Source: an uncultured Prevotellaceae bacterium (GTDB lineage Bacteria > Bacteroidota > Bacteroidia > Bacteroidales > Bacteroidaceae). Taken from it: a DNA stretch of 64,000 bases. The stretch spans positions 35,075 to 99,074 of the forward strand of contig CACYRS010000004.1 of NCBI GenBank assembly GCA_902776935.1, in the 5' to 3' direction. The notes under the pieces were generated by a model. It ran no database searches. It had not been told where the DNA came from and saw only the letters and a program-made list of their open reading frames with translations. Positions 1 to 7,720 of the stretch are shown here, piece by piece. How positions within the stretch are numbered: position 1 is the first letter of the stretch; each line of letters starts with the position of its first letter. The translations under genes were made by a program, and so were the position numbers.

Positions 1-2
1 TT

Positions 3-602
3 CAGCACTTTGTCCAGCGAGGTGTAGTGTATATCACTCTCTGTCATAATGGTGACAATGATATCTGTGACTCTGCAAGAGGATGTAATACTCATGGAGG
101 TGTGAGCCGTTTTGGTGAACAGGTGATTCGTGAGATGAACCGTCTTGGAATCATGGTGGATATGAGTCATGCAGCAGAGAAGAGCTTCTATGATGCTCTG
201 GAGATAAGCAGTATGCCTATTGTATGCAGTCATAGCAGCAGTCGTGCTCTGTGTGATCATCCTCGTAACCTCACTGATGATCAGATGCGTGCTCTTGCTG
301 CCAAGGGTGGTGTGGCTCAGACGACACTCTATCCAGGATTCCTGAAGAAAGATGGTGAGGCAACAATCATCGATGCTATCGAGCATCTTGAACATGCAAT
401 AAAGATTATGGGTATCGACCACGTTGGCTTGGGAACGGACTTCGATGGCGATGGAGGAGTAAAAGGCCTTGCAGATTCTTCTGAACTTATCAATTTCACT
501 CGTCAGCTGTTGGCCCGTCGCTATAGTGAGCGCGACATTCAGAAGATATGGGGAGGAAACTTCCTCCGTGTTATGGGACAGGTACAGAAAGTCAGAGGCT
601 AA
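3..602 (+). CDS. Membrane dipeptidase (peptidase M19), 5' end outside window
   Basis: C-terminal part (about 199 residues) of a zinc-dependent dipeptidase of the renal-dipeptidase family, which hydrolyses dipeptides. The reading frame is open from the first bases, so the start lies upstream of the window; the GTG at 27 is only an internal codon. Visible family marks are THNG-like TLCHNGDND, ICDSARG, the zinc-ligand stretch VDMSHA, SHSSSRALCDHPRN (second His plus the substrate-binding Arg), and HVGLGTDFDG near the end, which carries the late catalytic Asp. The first half of the metal site is not visible. A glutaminyl-cyclase-like gene follows after 15 bases, so the two are probably cotranscribed. 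Confidence 0.9.
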   Translation, partial: QHFVQRGVVYITLCHNGDNDICDSARGCNTHGGVSRFGEQVIREMNRLGIMVDMSHAAEKSFYDALEISSMPIVCSHSSSRALCDHPRNLTDDQMRALAAKGGVAQTTLYPGFLKKDGEATIIDAIEHLEHAIKIMGIDHVGLGTDFDGDGGVKGLADSSELINFTRQLLARRYSERDIQKIWGGNFLRVMGQVQKVRG

Positions 603-617
603 AATATCAAAAGAGTT

Positions 618-1628
618 ATGGTTATAAGATATAATAAGGTAGTATTAGTAGTATTCTCTTTACTCTTATTCTCCTGTGGCAATCTGAAGAAACAGACGGC
701 AACAGAAGCTGCTATGCAACCAATAGGCCCTGTGTTTAGTGCCGATAGTGCCTATGCTTTCTGTGCAGAGCAGTGTAACTTCGGACCTCGTACGATGAAT
801 AGTAAGGCTCATGATGATTGTGAGCAGTGGATAATCAGTAAGTTCCAACAGTATGGTATGAGTGTCATCCCTCAGAAGACTCTTCTCAAGGGCTATGACG
901 GCACCATGCTTAAAAGCACTAATATCATTGCCAGTTATAAGCCGGAGCTCGCATCGCGTATCTTGCTCTGTGCACACTGGGATAGTCGCCCCTGGGCAGA
1001 TAACGACCCTGATGAGGCAAATTGGCACAAGCCTGTGATGGCAGCAAACGATGGTGCCTCTGGTGTGGCTGTGATGTTAGAGGTTGCACGTCAGATAGAT
1101 GTATGTACTAAACAGAATCCGGACACATTGGCTTTAGGCGTCGACTTTATCTGTTTCGATGCAGAAGACTATGGCTATCCTCAATGGGAGACAGTCAATG
1201 ATCCTGGCGATACATTCGCTCTTGGGGCACAGTATTGGTCAGCCAATCTCCATAAGGATGGCTATACAGCCCGTTTCGGTATCCTTCTCGATATGGTTGG
1301 TGGTCAGGGGGCGCATTTCTATCAGGAGTATATGTCTAAGCAGTATGCCGGCTCTGTTGTCGACAAGGTGTGGAAGGCTGCTTCAGTGGTAGGCTATGGC
1401 AGTTTCTTCCCGATGAAGGATGGTGTAGGCATTACCGATGACCATATCCCTGTCAACACCGTTGCCAAGATTCCGTGTGTCGATGTTATTCCATATTACC
1501 CCGACTGTGAACAGAGCAGCTTCGGTCCTACCTGGCATACTGTGAATGATGATATGGCACATATAGACCGCACAACTCTTCAGGCTGTGGGACAGACTGT
1601 AATCCAAGTGCTGTTCTTAGAAAAGTAA
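618..1628 (+). CDS. Glutaminyl-peptide cyclotransferase-like M28 lipoprotein
   Basis: 336 residues. The N-terminus has a hydrophobic stretch ending in a lipobox-like LFSC with Cys20, so it is probably a lipoprotein exported to the periplasm or outer membrane. The body is an M28-type zinc fold: AHWDSRPWADND (119-130), AANDGASG (143-149, Asp ligand), FDAEDYG (180-186, Glu ligand) and ITDDHIPV (272-279, His ligand). The RPWADND and DDHIPV patterns resemble bacterial glutaminyl cyclases, which convert N-terminal Gln to pyroglutamate, more than broad aminopeptidases. Such enzymes often act on exported proteins that start with Gln after signal cleavage, which is common in Bacteroidetes. It converges with the next gene, with only one base between the stops. 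Confidence 0.82.
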   Translation: MVIRYNKVVLVVFSLLLFSCGNLKKQTATEAAMQPIGPVFSADSAYAFCAEQCNFGPRTMNSKAHDDCEQWIISKFQQYGMSVIPQKTLLKGYDGTMLKSTNIIASYKPELASRILLCAHWDSRPWADNDPDEANWHKPVMAANDGASGVAVMLEVARQIDVCTKQNPDTLALGVDFICFDAEDYGYPQWETVNDPGDTFALGAQYWSANLHKDGYTARFGILLDMVGGQGAHFYQEYMSKQYAGSVVDKVWKAASVVGYGSFFPMKDGVGITDDHIPVNTVAKIPCVDVIPYYPDCEQSSFGPTWHTVNDDMAHIDRTTLQAVGQTVIQVLFLEK

Positions 1629-1629
1629 T

Positions 1630-2265
1630 TCAGATTTGTCCAGACTCGACCATCAGTACCACCCGTTCTGTAAGACGATCCACACCCTCGGGATCGTAGC
1701 CTTTCTTCAGACTGGCTCCGAATGACCAGGCGAAGATCTGCCAGAATCCTGCACGGAAAGGACCCATGAAAGCCTGGATCATCTCGTATGATGAAGAGTG
1801 ACACTCGCGGTCGATAAGTTTTATAAGGAGCTTACCTTGTGAATAGGTAAGCTTTTTCATTTTGGGTTTGTACGTCTTGAAGATCTCACTCTCTACCTTC
1901 TTCATGTGGGCATCCTTCTCTTCCTTGGTGGGTATAGTCTCAAGGATCTCTGTCGTTTCGTAAAGCAATTGTTTGGCTTCCTTGGCTATAGGTAGCACTT
2001 TCTTTACGTTGGTTACAAGACGCATATAGCTCTTGGCTTGCTTCTTATTCTTAAAGGTTATCTGTGGGTAAACGTACACATTGTTCATCTCCATGTACTG
2101 TATGCTGTCACCCTCGTGTAGCACTTTGCCCACCTTTACTGTAGGAACGAATGATGGAGAGTCCATCTCTGCCAGGACTTGATCTGAGGTCAATGGCTGG
2201 TCTTGGGCATAGGCAGTGAATAACGGATACTGAATAGTGAATAGTGTTATCACCATTCTTATCAT
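1630..2265 (-). CDS. DUF4294 family exported protein
   Basis: About 211 residues from the chosen start, which gives a signal peptide (MIRMVITLF...AYAQ). The open frame extends to a GTG at 2298. However, a -7 box (TACTTTTG, minus strand, 2304-2311) ends only a few bases before that codon, so the downstream ATG is preferred. The mature part is Lys/Glu-rich and helical, with YVYPQITFKNKKQAKSYMRL and a segment ending GYDPEGVDRLTERVV, the pattern of the Bacteroidetes family DUF4294. Its function is not known. It converges on the glutaminyl-cyclase-like gene and diverges from the helix-hairpin-helix gene. Confidence 0.72.
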   Translation of the reverse strand: MIRMVITLFTIQYPLFTAYAQDQPLTSDQVLAEMDSPSFVPTVKVGKVLHEGDSIQYMEMNNVYVYPQITFKNKKQAKSYMRLVTNVKKVLPIAKEAKQLLYETTEILETIPTKEEKDAHMKKVESEIFKTYKPKMKKLTYSQGKLLIKLIDRECHSSSYEMIQAFMGPFRAGFWQIFAWSFGASLKKGYDPEGVDRLTERVVLMVESGQI

Positions 2266-2303
2266 CCAAAGCGTATATGGGCATTCCTTTATCATCACGG
2301 ATG

Positions 2304-2383
2304 CAAAAGTACGCAGTTTTTCTGAATAGGCGATAAAAAAAGTATCCTTTTTGCATTTATTTTAGAAAAAAATACTATCTTTG
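2304..2383. promoter_or_regulatory. Divergent Bacteroidetes-type promoters
   Basis: A minus-strand -7 box TACTTTTG (2304-2311) faces the DUF4294 gene, and a plus-strand box TATCTTTG (2376-2383) faces the gene starting at 2410. A TTG at about 2351 could be the -33 element of the rightward promoter. Confidence 0.65.
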
Positions 2384-2409
2384 CAACGTGAAACTTAAAT
2401 TTTTGTACA

Positions 2410-4371
2410 ATGAAAGCGCAAATAGTATTCGTATTTTGGGCTATGTCTCTCAGTCTGAATGCCCAGAGTGATTATCAGTGGGAGAAGTATCTCAACGAGG
2501 TGATGAGTGCAGAGGATATGGAGTCTGCCGAGTGGGAGGACAGTTACGAGATGCTGTGTGAACTGGCTCAGCATCCGTTGGATTTGAATCATGCCACACG
2601 GGAAGATCTGGAACAGTTACCTTTCCTCTCAGCCCAACAGGTGGAGGAGATAATGGAGTATATTTATCGTTATGGTCCTATGAAGTCTTTGGCAGAACTG
2701 CAGATGATCCGTTCGCTCGATTATGACAGGAGACGATTGCTTTGCTGTCTTGTCTTTATTGATGAAGATGCAAAGGAAAAAGAACAAAGGCAATATGGAC
2801 GAAGTGAGCTATTGGCAACAGTCCGTGTGCCCTTTTATGAACGAAAAGGTGATGAGGCAGGTTATCTTGGATATCCATATCGGCACTGGGTGAAATATCA
2901 GTTTACTTATGGTAATCGTCTGAAGGCAGGCATCGTGGGAGCCCAGGATGCAGGAGAGCCATTCTTCGCCAATAAGAACCATAAGGGATATGATTTCTAT
3001 TCTGCTTATCTCCAGTTAAACCGTCTTGGAAGGATAGAAAATCTCGTCGTAGGCAAGTATCGTGCATCATTGGGTATGGGACTGATTATCAATAATAGCT
3101 TTGCTCTCGGAAAATTATCAGCCCTTCAGAATCTGGGACGCTCTACCACCACTCTCAGACCTCATTCTTCACGATCAGCTGCTGACTATCTTAATGGAGT
3201 GGGCGCTACCATCAACATTGCTAAAGGTCTTTCTGCTACAGCATTCTTTTCCTATCGCAATCAGGATGCAACCCTTAAGGATGATGGAACGGTGTCTTCA
3301 ATAATCACTTCTGGCTATCATCGCACAGAGACAGAAATATCAAAGAAAAATAATCTAAAGAATACCACCATTGGTGGAAGCATAAGATATCAGAATCATG
3401 GTCTGCATGGGGCATTGAATATTGTGGGCACTCACCTTAATCGCGAGTTAAATCCTAATACCAACATACTCTATCGCAAATACTACCCCCAGGGCTATGA
3501 TTTTCTTAACTTTAGTTCTGATTACGGATATGTACATCCTCGTTTCTCTTTCAATGGGGAGACGGCTATCAATAAAGATGGTGCCTTTGCATCAGTCAAC
3601 AGCCTTAGTCTTAGGCTTAATGGCGAAATGAGCATGATGGCCCTCCATCGTTTCTACTCTTATCGCTATACATCTCTCTATTCGCGATGTTTCAGCGATG
3701 GGGGCAGGATTCAGAATGAGAATGGCATATATCTCGGAGCATCGTGGAAACCTTCACCAAGATGGAATATATCTGTCTATACTGATTACGCATATTTCCC
3801 TTATCCACGCTATCAGGTTTCCCAACCATCCCATTCGTGGGATAATCTCCTACAGGCGACTTATACCAGTAATAAATGGACTCTCTCTGGGAGATATCGC
3901 TTTCGTATCCGTCAGAAGGATAATAATGAGAACCTGATTAACCTGAATGAACATCGAGGACGTATTACTGCAGTATCTGAAGGCAGGATTCTCAGTCGCA
4001 CTCAGTTGGATTTCAGTATGATTACCTCCGCTGACCGGCATAGGGGCTATATGCTTAGCGAGACATTAGGATTCACATATCGATGGTTGCGACTTCATGC
4101 GGGATTCGGCTATTTTCACACAGATGACTATGACAGTAGGATATACCTCTACGAACAGGGGCCGCTTTATAACTATAGTTTAAGCCAATACTATGGTCAG
4201 GGCATCCGATATTGGATGATGGGACGTGCAAATATTGGAAAGCGTCTGATGCTTACGGCAAAAATAGGTACAACAAACTATTTCGACCGATCGGAGATAG
4301 GCACAAGCTATCAGCAGGTCAAAGCCTCTTCACTTACAGATCTGGATCTCCAGCTTCGTTGGAAGTTCTAA
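2410..4371 (+). CDS. Helix-hairpin-helix protein with C-terminal barrel-like region
   Basis: 653 residues. A short signal peptide (MKAQ...LSLNAQ) is followed, at about residues 50-115, by a ComEA-like helix-hairpin-helix pair containing LDLNHATREDLEQLPFLS and YGPMKSLAELQ. The remaining 500 residues are rich in alternating aromatic and polar residues and Gly, and end in LDLQLRWKF. A C-terminal Phe after amphipathic strands is typical of outer-membrane beta barrels. This HHH-plus-barrel type is widespread in Bacteroidetes and uncharacterised as far as I know. DNA uptake or binding at the outer membrane is one idea, from the HHH motif only. Its stop overlaps that of the convergent GT4 gene by 4 bases. 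Confidence 0.78.
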   Translation: MKAQIVFVFWAMSLSLNAQSDYQWEKYLNEVMSAEDMESAEWEDSYEMLCELAQHPLDLNHATREDLEQLPFLSAQQVEEIMEYIYRYGPMKSLAELQMIRSLDYDRRRLLCCLVFIDEDAKEKEQRQYGRSELLATVRVPFYERKGDEAGYLGYPYRHWVKYQFTYGNRLKAGIVGAQDAGEPFFANKNHKGYDFYSAYLQLNRLGRIENLVVGKYRASLGMGLIINNSFALGKLSALQNLGRSTTTLRPHSSRSAADYLNGVGATINIAKGLSATAFFSYRNQDATLKDDGTVSSIITSGYHRTETEISKKNNLKNTTIGGSIRYQNHGLHGALNIVGTHLNRELNPNTNILYRKYYPQGYDFLNFSSDYGYVHPRFSFNGETAINKDGAFASVNSLSLRLNGEMSMMALHRFYSYRYTSLYSRCFSDGGRIQNENGIYLGASWKPSPRWNISVYTDYAYFPYPRYQVSQPSHSWDNLLQATYTSNKWTLSGRYRFRIRQKDNNENLINLNEHRGRITAVSEGRILSRTQLDFSMITSADRHRGYMLSETLGFTYRWLRLHAGFGYFHTDDYDSRIYLYEQGPLYNYSLSQYYGQGIRYWMMGRANIGKRLMLTAKIGTTNYFDRSEIGTSYQQVKASSLTDLDLQLRWKF

Positions 4372-5486
4372 ATGAGGCGATTATATAAATCAACAATCTG
4401 TGAAGCTACATCACGTCCCTCAAAACGTCGAATGTACTCCTGACTGCGCTCTATACGTTGCTGACGGCCTTCTGCACCTCTAAGGGTCATCGTAATAGCA
4501 TTCGCCATAGCCCTCTCATCGTCTGGGTCTACATAAATAGAACTTGGTCCTCCTGCCTCTTCCAGACATGAACCAGTACATGCTACTACTGGTAGTCCAC
4601 TGCTTATTGCCTCAATGATGGGGATTCCAAAACCCTCATAGACAGAAGGATACACAAAACTCTCTGCTCCTGCATAGATTGCTGGCAATAGGTCGTTGCT
4701 TACTCCGTGAAGTATATGTACTCTATGTTCAAGCTGATGGCTCCTGACATATTCCGATACCTTATCAGTATACTTGGTATGTCGCCCGACAATCACGAGA
4801 TGTAGCTCCTCTGGCAGATAGTGCATCGCCTTTACAGCCAAAAGAACATTCTTCCTTGCCTCTATAGACCCAACGTTAAGGATATACCTTTCAGGAAGCG
4901 AAGAGCTTTCCTTGTCATATACCTGTCGTCTGAAACTGGGTGAATAACTCTGATACACAACAGATATCTCGCTGTCTTCGATGTTGCCGAACTCAATAAT
5001 ATCCCGCTTTGTACATTCGCTTATGGCGATGATATGATCTGCTTCACGTATGGTCTGAAAAAACTTCCATGCGTAGATCTTGGTGTCTATCCAATTATAA
5101 AACTCGGGATGACGCAAAAATATCAGGTCGTGTATAGTAACAATGCTCCTGACACCACTCCTGCTGATGCCGAAAGGCAACTCTCCCGACAGTCCGTGAT
5201 ATATCTGAACTCCATCCTTCACCAGGTCTTTGACTATCCCCTTTGATCTCCAGAAGGCTTTCTCAAAAGGAATACCGGAACGCTCGGGATAGCAGAATTG
5301 CAGATTGTCTCTCGTAACAATCTGTCCTCGCAGGTCATTGCGGCCTTTATCTGGAGCATAGAGACGAAGATTAAGCGAACTGTTGGCAGAAAGGTCATTG
5401 ATGAGTGTTCTGCCGTAACTGCCCAGTCCTGTACCGTTCTTTACGATACGTTTGGCGTCATATCCTATGGTGAGTCGTCTGTTCAT
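4368..5486 (-). CDS. Glycosyltransferase family 4
   Basis: 372 residues, normal for a GT-B fold enzyme transferring sugar from a nucleotide sugar. The N-terminal domain has the glycine-containing GTGLGSYGRTL loop and VTIHDLIFL. The C-terminal domain has NVGSIEARKNVLLAVKAM and YPSVYEGFGIPIIEAISSG, the EX7E-type motif that binds the donor. No membrane segments are seen, so it is cytoplasmic or peripheral. Its start overlaps the end of the upstream GtrA gene by 4 bases (ATGA), so the two are translationally coupled. The sugar and acceptor cannot be told from sequence. Confidence 0.9.
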   Translation of the reverse strand: MNRRLTIGYDAKRIVKNGTGLGSYGRTLINDLSANSSLNLRLYAPDKGRNDLRGQIVTRDNLQFCYPERSGIPFEKAFWRSKGIVKDLVKDGVQIYHGLSGELPFGISRSGVRSIVTIHDLIFLRHPEFYNWIDTKIYAWKFFQTIREADHIIAISECTKRDIIEFGNIEDSEISVVYQSYSPSFRRQVYDKESSSLPERYILNVGSIEARKNVLLAVKAMHYLPEELHLVIVGRHTKYTDKVSEYVRSHQLEHRVHILHGVSNDLLPAIYAGAESFVYPSVYEGFGIPIIEAISSGLPVVACTGSCLEEAGGPSSIYVDPDDERAMANAITMTLRGAEGRQQRIERSQEYIRRFEGRDVASQIVDLYNRLI

Positions 5487-5866
5487 TTCTTATTCAGATG
5501 CTTGAAAACGAATCTTACTAATATGAAGTTGGTGGGAACTGCTATTAAGAGTACCGCGATAGGTGCCAACTCACGGCTTAGTCCTAACCAGAGGAAGAAG
5601 TTGAAGAGCACCATGTGTAACAGGTAGTTTGTCAGATGCGCTGCTCCGAATCCCAGACCGTTCTTCGCAGATGTCTTTTCCTTGAAAGTGAAGTGTGCAG
5701 AGAGATAGTAGTTCATCAGGAAACTGAGAACGTATCCGATGGTATATGCCACATTGACATTTATCCAATGCTGTAGAATCCAGTATATGGCATAATGGAC
5801 ACCTGCTGCCAAGGTCCCTACGATACCAAAGCGTATAATCTCTCCGAATGTCTCTTTTTTGTTCAT
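5483..5866 (-). CDS. GtrA-like flippase/membrane protein
   Basis: 127 residues from the ATG at 5866 (MNKKETFGEIIRFG). The frame is open further upstream, but the promoter box at 5886-5893 lies inside that extension, so the shorter start is right. Four hydrophobic helices and the entry motif IRFGIVGTLAAGVHY are typical of GtrA/DPMS proteins, which help translocate or present polyprenyl-linked sugars. It is coupled to the GT4 gene, which fits a lipid-linked sugar role. Confidence 0.88.
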   Translation of the reverse strand: MNKKETFGEIIRFGIVGTLAAGVHYAIYWILQHWINVNVAYTIGYVLSFLMNYYLSAHFTFKEKTSAKNGLGFGAAHLTNYLLHMVLFNFFLWLGLSRELAPIAVLLIAVPTNFILVRFVFKHLNKK

Positions 5867-5885
5867 ATTTTGAAAAAATATGGTG

Positions 5886-5944
5886 CAAAGATACAAAAAT
5901 CTCTTAACTATTAATCCTTTATTCTCAATTATTTTGTACCTTTG
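5886..5944. promoter_or_regulatory. Divergent promoter pair
   Basis: The minus-strand box TATCTTTG (complement of 5886-5893) drives the GtrA/GT4 operon. The plus-strand box TACCTTTG (5937-5944) drives the aminotransferase operon. Both have the Bacteroidetes TAnnTTTG form, and they fix the start codons of both genes. Confidence 0.75.
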
Positions 5945-5963
5945 CACCCAAATTATACATTAT

Positions 5964-7007
5964 ATGGAACAGAAAATGAATTTCCTCGATAGAAACGAGT
6001 TTAATTTTGAACCTAGTCAGAAGGTCGTTGACGCGATAAAGAACTTTGATCCGAAGACCCTTTGCTTCTATACCCGTATTTACGATCAGGGTAAGAAAAG
6101 TGTTATATCAGTACGTCTCAGTGAGATTTATGGTGTGCCTGAGGAACAGGTACTCCTGGCGTATGGTGGTGAAGACATTCTGAAGAATGCCATCCACTAT
6201 TATCTGATGAAGGGTGACAACAAGAAGATCCTTATCCCGGAGTTCTCATGGTGGTATTACAATAAGGTAGCCAGCGAGTGCTATGGCACCTTCGAGATGT
6301 ATCCCCTCTATGAGAAAGATGACACCTTTGCCTACGATGTAGATGAGGTTATCGAGTACACAAACCGTATTCATCCCCGCATGCTTCTTCTGGCATCGCC
6401 CAACAATCCTACCGGCAACAGCCTGACAAGCGAAGAGATAGGCCGTATCATGGAGAACATCCCTGATGATACCATGGTACTTGTAGATGAGGCTTATGCC
6501 AGCTTCATCACCAGCGATACCGACTATATCGCTCCATTGGTAAACAAGTATCGCAACCTGATTATCTCACGTACACTTTCTAAGTTCTACGGTCTGCCAG
6601 GCCTGCGCTGTGGTTTCGGATTCATTGGTCAGGGACATACACATTTCATCAGCTATATCAACAAGTACTTAGGCTACAACCGCTTCTCAGAGGCTGTGGC
6701 TCTTGCTGCCCTCGAGAGTGATGACCACTATCGTCGTGTAGCCGATGATATGGAGTGGGGGCGTCAACTCTTCAAGAAGGAACTTGGCGACAAACCAGGA
6801 TTCAAGGTTTATAAGTCTGTTGCCAATTTCATCCTCATCAAGTATCCTGTTGAGATTAAGGAGGCATTACAGAAAGCCCTTGCCGACCAGAACTACAAGA
6901 TCAAGTTCATGTCAGATAAGGGTCTGGAGTCATGTCTGCGTATTACCCTTGGTCGCAAGGAACAGACACAGACCGTAGTGGATACCATATTGAAGGTTCT
7001 GGGATGA
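5964..7007 (+). CDS. PLP-dependent aminotransferase, HisC-like fold type I
   Basis: 347 residues from ATG 5964 (MEQKMNFLDR); upstream in-frame codons precede the promoter. Fold-type-I landmarks are LAYGGEDILKNAI, SPNNPTGNS, VLVDEAYASF (Asp pairing with the PLP nitrogen), SRTLSKFYGLPGLRCGF (Schiff-base Lys) and SCLRITLG (substrate carboxylate Arg). It resembles histidinol-phosphate aminotransferases, but no other his genes are nearby. Its stop overlaps the start of the nucleotidyltransferase (ATGA), so a role in making an amino-containing activated precursor is more likely than histidine synthesis. It could also be a phosphoamino-acid decarboxylase of the CobD type; sequence alone does not decide. 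Confidence 0.82.
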   Translation: MEQKMNFLDRNEFNFEPSQKVVDAIKNFDPKTLCFYTRIYDQGKKSVISVRLSEIYGVPEEQVLLAYGGEDILKNAIHYYLMKGDNKKILIPEFSWWYYNKVASECYGTFEMYPLYEKDDTFAYDVDEVIEYTNRIHPRMLLLASPNNPTGNSLTSEEIGRIMENIPDDTMVLVDEAYASFITSDTDYIAPLVNKYRNLIISRTLSKFYGLPGLRCGFGFIGQGHTHFISYINKYLGYNRFSEAVALAALESDDHYRRVADDMEWGRQLFKKELGDKPGFKVYKSVANFILIKYPVEIKEALQKALADQNYKIKFMSDKGLESCLRITLGRKEQTQTVVDTILKVLG

Positions 7008-7720
7008 TAGGAGTAATACTTGCTGCCGGAATGGCGAAGAGGCTCCGACCTCTTACAGACACCAAGCCCAAGTGTCTGCTTGAAGTTGGGGGCGAGACCC
7101 TGCTTCAACGCACCGTCGATGCAATGTCCTCTGCCGGTATCACCGATTTTCTCGTGGTCACAGGCTATCGCGCCAATATGATCCGTGATTTCCTGGGAAG
7201 TTCAAGGATATCCTATATCGATAATCCCGATTACGTGCATAATAATAATATCTTCTCCCTCTGGCTTGCCATGCAGGAGCTTCATGGCCAGGAGGTGCTG
7301 CTTATGGATAGCGATATCCTCTGCGATCCTGAGGCTGTCCGTCGTGTGGCTCGTCAGGAGTGCTCAGCCCTCGCCATGCAGCGCCATGAACTGGGTGAGG
7401 AGGAGATGAAGATTGTTGTCGATGCCGACTTCAATATCACGGAGATCAGCAAGACCTGTCGTGTAGAGGATGCCGTAGGAGAGTCTGTAGGCATCGAGAA
7501 GATGACTTCTGAATACACAGAGGCCATCTATCAGGAACTCCGCAAGATGATTCTCGACGAAGGACTCATAGATATTTTCTATGAGCGTGCCTTCGAGCGG
7601 CTTATCCCCCAAGGACATACTTTCAAGGTTGTGGATACCACAGACCTCTTCTCTTACGAGCTCGACACGCCTGAGGACTTTAAGAAAGCAACAGAATCGA
7701 TGCCGCAGGAACTCGTATGA
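7004..7720 (+). CDS. Sugar/choline-phosphate-type nucleotidyltransferase
   Basis: 238 residues from the ATG at 7004, coupled to the previous stop. The N-terminus IGVILAAGMAKRLRPLTD followed by TKPKCLLEVGG is the NTP-binding signature of the nucleotidyltransferase superfamily. LLMDSDIL supplies the metal-binding Asp and ELDTPEDF closes the domain. Its length and the NNNIFSLWLAM stretch resemble LicC-type phosphocholine cytidylyltransferases more than RmlA. It probably activates a phosphorylated aminoalcohol or sugar with CTP. The downstream gene also overlaps by ATGA, so aminotransferase, nucleotidyltransferase and GT87 form one unit. Confidence 0.82.
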   Translation: MIGVILAAGMAKRLRPLTDTKPKCLLEVGGETLLQRTVDAMSSAGITDFLVVTGYRANMIRDFLGSSRISYIDNPDYVHNNNIFSLWLAMQELHGQEVLLMDSDILCDPEAVRRVARQECSALAMQRHELGEEEMKIVVDADFNITEISKTCRVEDAVGESVGIEKMTSEYTEAIYQELRKMILDEGLIDIFYERAFERLIPQGHTFKVVDTTDLFSYELDTPEDFKKATESMPQELV

